From Lingula anatina (taxonomy: Eukaryota > Brachiopoda > Lingulata > Lingulida > Lingulidae), in contig NW_019775769.1 in the NCBI RefSeq assembly GCF_001039355.2, positions 200,027 through 264,026 of the forward strand: a stretch of 64,000 nt of DNA, given 5' to 3'. The notes under the pieces are model-generated. The model was not told the DNA's origin. It ran no database searches and was given only the letters and a program-made list of their open reading frames with translations. How positions within the stretch are numbered: the stretch's first letter is position 1; each line of letters starts with the position of its first letter. This document shows, one piece after another, positions 61,601 through 64,000 of the stretch. A program made the position numbers and the translations under genes.

Positions 61601-64000
61601 AATAAAAAAGAATTTGTGCGTCTGTATGATGAGGGATACTTTTACTTTGCAGTACTTATTGACATGACGAACCCAGTCCCCGGATGGGCTGTCGACGGCC
61701 TCAGTCACAACCAAGATGTCGACTTCTCAGCTGAGACTGCCACCGTATCTGCAGTTTGGGGTGGATTTCACGACCCAGAAAGTGGTATTGACCACTACGA
61801 AGTGAGCGTTCTGGTGAACAGAGAGGAGGTCGACGCAATCCAACTGGGAAAGGAGCAGCATTTTGAGAAGCACACTTTTTCCCTTCACCATGGTGACAAC
61901 GTTCAGACAACAGTGCGTGGTCTGAATGGGGCTGGTTTGGTGTCCTCGACAAACACAGACGGCTACTCCATAGATCTCACTCCACCAGTGTTGAAATACA
62001 TCATCCAGTCCGAAGAGGGACTCATGTATCAAGCCAGTGACTCCTACATATATGGTCGTTGGCAATATGGGGACGAAGAGTCGGGGATCTTGGAATACCG
62101 TGTCACTATATTTCAACTCTATCAAGGACAGAAGCAGAAACTGTGGCCAATTGACCAACATGACAAAACATTCAACATGACGGAAGCTGAACCACAATTC
62201 ATATTCAACCAGTCATTGCAGCTGCTAAATGGCGCGAAGTACAGCCTCCAGGTGACCGCCATGAACAGAGCTCTTCTCTCCGCCAGCCACGAGACCACAG
62301 GAGTAATAATCGACACAACTCCACCTGATATGAAAGAAGTAAGTCATGCTAACTGATATAACGAAATAATAAATCACCTAGTTTTATATATTTATGTTCC
62401 GTCAGACACAAGAACATAACCTACTGCTTTTGTGTATTTATACAATACAGGTACACATTGGCCTTTTTGAAGAGGAAGAAGAACTTGATGAAGAGAACCG
62501 TGTTTTACATGTCGACTCAAATGGTATAGAGGTTTCCTGGCTCGGCCATGATGGGGAGAGTGGCATTATCAGGTATTTGGTCGGCGTTGGTGTTAAACCA
62601 GGTGATATGTCTGTAACAAAACAGTTTATTGACTTTGGCAGTGTAGACCATGGTTATATACCTGTCCAACTTAATGTTACAGCATCAAGTGGTTATACGT
62701 ATTATGTCACCGTCATTGCCTTAAACGGTGCTGGATTGGAATCCCACCCATGTTCATCAAAACCTATCGTTGTGTTGAGAGATAATGTCCCCGGCACTGT
62801 ATCCGATGGAAGAGAGTTCCTGCATGATTCTAACTCGCAGAAAGACACTTCATCCATAGCTTGCAGTTTTGTAGGCTTCGAGAGTGAGGCTTGTGGCATT
62901 ACAGCGTATGAGTGGGCAATAGGGTCGGCACCTGGGTTGTCAGATATCCGGGACTATTCCTCCTATGGCATAGTAATGGTAAATGAAACCTCCGGTATTG
63001 CTCAAGGGAATCTAGATCTTCCTTATGACCAAATCGTTTACACTGCCATTAGAGCTAATACTGGGCACAAGTGCCACGAAGATTTTATAGTGTCAGTTTC
63101 AGATGGAATAACGGTGGATGCTTCGCCCCCTAACATCAGATTTAATCAGATCGTTGAAGGTACCCAGGCAGTCACTAACAAGGTGGTATATGAGGCCTCC
63201 CCTGAAAAGGTCCTACCCAAATGGAATGTATCTGACACTGGTAGTGGAGTGGCAAACGTGACATGGAAAGCCGGGCATTTACCAGGTTATTCGGACAAGG
63301 TCCCTGAAATCTACACCACGACATCGAAACTTCCCAATGGGGTCATATCAGCAAAGCAAGGGGAGACCATCTTCCTCACATTAACAGCTACAGACAATGC
63401 AGGCAACCAGAGAATTTTAACGTCCCCTGCCTTAGCCATGGATGCGACTTCTCCTGTTATCAAGAACTTCAAGTGTACGGATACCATTTCTCCTTTACAG
63501 ACCACAGTTCACTGTGAATGGAAGCCTATTATTGATGTCGAGAGTAAAGTTAAACGGATTCAAGTAGGTGTTGGTTCGGACTATTCCAAAGATGATTTGG
63601 CACCATTCTCAGATCTTGGCATCCATAAGAGTGACTGGATGATTGTACTAAAGCCGCAGGTTGTGCCCTCCAACACGACCCGTGTGTTTGTCACTTTGAA
63701 ATCAGAAAATTTGGTCCATTTAAATTCCATCTCTGTTGATGAAGTCGCCATAGACACCACTCCTCCACTGCCGGGTCTTATTCACATAACCACATCGTCT
63801 GCACCTAAAGGAAGTGATGTTCATTTCCCCAAATGTCAGGTTTCTGGAACATATGTTGAGGTGTTATGGGAGAAGTTCGACGATCCAGAAAGTGACATTG
63901 ATCGCTATGAACTTGCCCTTGGAAGCTACTTCCAAGGTACGGATGTGATGGGGTTTCATGATGTTGGACTGAATACATCAAAATTTATAGATGGTTTAGC
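39495..64000 (+). CDS. Gene C: giant secreted protein, Vitellogenin_N + M23/LECT2-like + PAN + Fn3-like repeats (partial, runs off window end)
   Basis: Forty exons chain in phase. Counting the duplicated 5' exons once, they encode about 3158 residues before the window ends. Order: signal peptide (residues 1-16), large lipid transfer protein N-module (about 17-710), helical spacer (710-1016), M23/LECT2-like domain (about 1030-1150), Cys-rich and hydrophobic region (1270-1680), a dibasic RRKKR (about 1748), PAN/Apple-like loop (about 1942-1975), then Fn3-like repeats with TPP linkers. Vitellogenin_N proteins bind and carry lipid outside cells; PAN and Fn3 modules mediate binding. The combination suggests a secreted lipid-binding or matrix protein, but I do not recognise a named family. 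Start choice: ATG at 39495 in context AACAAGATGG, followed by core IAILFILCFPVV. Exons 2-11 occur twice because of the block duplication; one set is probably an allele. Confidence 0.85.
40055..43308 (+). repeat. Duplicated block 3, copy a (probable allelic contig)
   Basis: Starts at TTAATATGAGAAGACGGACGG and matches 43325-46560 with scattered differences. It ends just before the n at 43324. A third partial copy of the first 213 bases is at 39766-39978, next to the n at 39979. Confidence 0.9.
43325..46560 (+). repeat. Duplicated block 3, copy b
   Basis: Starts immediately after the n at 43324 and runs to ACCGTTTATTATTATTATT near 46560, after which the sequence is unique. It is contiguous with the remaining gene C exons. 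Confidence 0.9.
43523..46339 (+). CDS. Gene C exons 2-11 (second copy)
   Basis: The same exons recur at 43523-43616, 43659-43713, 44196-44316, 44468-44500, 44591-44642, 44801-44901, 45188-45291, 45526-45575, 45966-46020 and 46267-46339. Coding differences are few: HELF becomes HQLF in exon 2, a CAA/CAG change in exon 7 is silent in the chosen frame, and the last base of exon 3 changes (CAG|GT to CAT|GT). This copy is contiguous with exon 12 and the rest of the gene. Exons 2-11 used twice in one transcript would keep the frame only by chance, and would give an LLTP module doubled at its start, which is not a known arrangement. Confidence 0.8.
46815..49989 (+). CDS. Gene C exons 12-19: remainder of Vitellogenin_N module
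   Basis: Exons 46815-46899, 47274-47560, 47814-47868, 48174-48317, 48692-48915, 49178-49308, 49424-49602 and 49844-49989. The region is rich in paired helices, as expected for the alpha-helical domain of large lipid transfer proteins: SPSDLVQLGEQYLKERCP, KNEKRACLAIGSLARYTN, LLEAIGNAGSPSSIDHILS and PAWRRTAVNALRSY. The EAIGN and RTAVNALR motifs recur in vitellogenins and apolipoprotein B relatives. After exon 17 the similarity fades into a beta-type stretch (SFGLEIRNKMELKL). Confidence 0.85.
48323..48349 (+). repeat. (CT)n microsatellite in intron 15 of gene C
   Basis: Uninterrupted CT repeat just after the exon 15 donor (GATGAAG|GTATGC). Confidence 0.95.
50490..51850 (-). mobile_element. Degenerate LINE (endonuclease plus start of reverse transcriptase) in intron 19 of gene C
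   Basis: On the minus strand, 51850-51533 reads ITILDDFNAKAG, then SWRHPRSKHPHLLD, the conserved end of apurinic-type endonucleases of non-LTR retrotransposons (GDFNA and TW-x-HPRSK...ID). The next frame down continues with LHGSPNGQSPPSDQECRY, corresponding to the usual DHR-type region. Near 50630-50540 the reading FKAFDTVEWEFLSKVLG matches the reverse-transcriptase KAFDTV motif. The frame is broken in several places and by a poly-A tract, so it is a fossil. It lies antisense to gene C. Confidence 0.78.
51302..51331 (+). repeat. Poly-T tract
   Basis: About 30 T in a row inside the LINE fossil; poly-A on the LINE's own strand. Confidence 0.95.
51897..53419 (+). CDS. Gene C exons 20-24: helical and amphipathic spacer
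   Basis: Exons 51897-52235, 52481-52623, 52757-52827, 52943-53139 and 53253-53419. The sequence is almost all predicted amphipathic helix (IKDLANLFDNLIDSVRLPI, NLPDAVKELLENLKQF, DLMDDIKDAVKEVSAFL). I recognise no family. It sits between the lipid-transfer module and the M23-like domain and could pack against lipid or form a coiled bundle. Confidence 0.8.
53691..55532 (+). CDS. Gene C exons 25-26: M23/LECT2-like domain, probably inactive
   Basis: Exons 53691-53865 and 54946-55532. Motifs in order: Cys-rich RSDCDKGCGCGKFPYEG, LPGIDVMRG, CPVTGNV, SNIKPIRG, VISAGDTIGKAL, NFIHVAMRK and YVDPTPYI. These line up with M23 peptidases and the animal relative LECT2 (HPGVDV, G-x-V, I-K-P-I, V-x-x-G-D-x-I/L-G, H-x-H, VDPTPY). 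Of the family's zinc and catalytic residues, the Asp of GIDV and the second His of H-x-H remain, but the first His is Leu and the first His of H-x-H is Phe. LECT2 itself is a non-peptidase, so a binding role is more likely than proteolysis. The last third of exon 26 is an acidic, Pro-rich linker. Confidence 0.75.
54317..54525 (+). repeat. Two-copy tandem repeat, period about 103 bp
   Basis: CCAGCCGAATCCCACGAATA at 54319 recurs as CCAGCCGAATACCACGAATA at 54422, with matching CTATCGCACCTGTATCGTAA and TTAGACCAGAAAATTGGC inside each unit. Confidence 0.85.
54556..54653. mobile_element. 98-bp MITE with CCCAGCAG ends
   Basis: CCCAGCAGACAAACGACATT at the left is matched by AATGTCGTTTGCCTGCTGGG at the right, an inverted repeat with one mismatch. 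The interior is built of TTGAATCAACGT-type repeats. This CCCAGCAG form is widespread as a small non-coding DNA element in animals; superfamily not assigned. Confidence 0.7.
55623..55655 (+). repeat. (GT)n microsatellite in intron 26 of gene C
   Basis: About 16 GT units between the exon 26 donor and exon 27. Confidence 0.95.
55686..58274 (+). CDS. Gene C exons 27-33: Cys-rich and hydrophobic region
   Basis: Exons 55686-55963, 56177-56380, 56508-56717, 56906-57048, 57251-57410, 57847-57917 and 58117-58274. Exon 27 is helical and basic. Exons 28-29 hold evenly spaced cysteines (HFCTPHRDCQGLTC, CSAYYPTC). Exons 31-33 are strongly hydrophobic (PIPTIDIPFFEISPLF, GAGGAVGIRISVGACLM, GSLAIDLFLVRAGIKITGY). 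No family is recognised. The hydrophobic part resembles in style the middle of gene A. Confidence 0.78.
58563..59768 (+). CDS. Gene C exon 34: dibasic site, beta domain and PAN/Apple-like loop
   Basis: This 1206-base exon starts at acceptor TTTTTAAG. Early on it carries YNRRKKRW, a good candidate for furin-type cleavage that would separate the lipid-transfer half from the repeat half. Then follows an Fn3-like unit (DYTDPAFILEATCSDP). The loop KCAKTCLDFGLKCVAFDY followed by TTTCDLHE gives four cysteines in the pattern of a PAN/Apple central helix and hairpin. After it comes the first typical repeat ending, VDFTPPEPGPIG. Confidence 0.82.
59999..64000 (+). CDS. Gene C exons 35-40: Fn3-like repeat array (continues past window)
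   Basis: Exons 59999-60093, 60278-60817, 61006-61183, 61355-61539, 61653-62338 and 62451 onward, open at the edge. Repeat cores: NWDGFHDNETDI, HWKGFYDPESGIDRY, VWGGFHDPESGIDHY, SWLGHDGESGIIRY and LWEKFDDPESDIDRY. Linkers include DLTPP, DTTPP and DASPP. The acceptor for exon 37 is TTCCAG at 61005, not the earlier TTAG near 60980, because only the former avoids an in-frame stop and keeps phase. The repeat style is the same as in gene B, which argues for a common origin of the two arrays. Confidence 0.85.

Noticed and set aside
1-64000. CRISPR arrays, bacterial operons, riboswitches, tRNA or rRNA genes
   Set aside because: None seen. Short regular repeats are microsatellites, and the gene structure is eukaryotic.

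Overview
The window is animal nuclear DNA. It is AT-rich, its genes are cut into many short exons with GT/AG introns, and it carries Tc1/mariner, PIF/Harbinger, LINE and MITE debris. The encoded architectures (a vitellogenin-type lipid-transfer N-terminus, EMI, PAN/Apple and long Fn3-like arrays) are metazoan. The overall style would fit a marine invertebrate such as a lophotrochozoan, but the sequence alone does not prove the phylum.

Layout. Three large secreted, modular proteins can be built exon by exon with consistent reading phase at every junction. (A) Minus strand, 8972 to beyond position 1: a signal peptide, about 560 residues of unrecognised beta-rich sequence, then a C-terminal metallo-beta-lactamase fold of the ComEC/Rec2 type. 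A 1.66-kb palindromic Tc1 derivative sits in one of its introns. (B) Minus strand, first exon at 33420 (second copy at 37828) down to 11139: a signal peptide, an EMI domain, two Cys-rich/EGF-like exons and then roughly 3000 residues of degenerate Fn3-like repeats. Its last exon or exons were not found. (C) Plus strand, 39495 to beyond 64000: a signal peptide, a Vitellogenin_N (large lipid transfer protein) module, a helical stretch, an M23/LECT2-like domain with damaged active-site positions, a Cys-rich and hydrophobic region, a PAN/Apple-like loop and then Fn3-like repeats of the same style as B. B and C are transcribed divergently from a shared interval.

Assembly caution. Six isolated 'n' characters (28924, 30947, 32386, 34781, 39979, 43324) mark contig joins. 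Most lie beside near-identical duplicated blocks (25.5-28.9 with 28.9-32.4 kb; 32.4-34.8 with 36.8-39.15 kb; 40.05-43.3 with 43.3-46.56 kb). The copies differ by scattered substitutions, small indels and microsatellite length. This looks like unmerged haplotypes placed in series, so the doubled 5' exons of B and C are probably single in the real genome.

Together the locus looks like a cluster of very large extracellular adhesion, matrix or lipid-binding type proteins plus a secreted ComEC-like metallo-hydrolase. Any functional link between them is inference from linkage and shared domains only.
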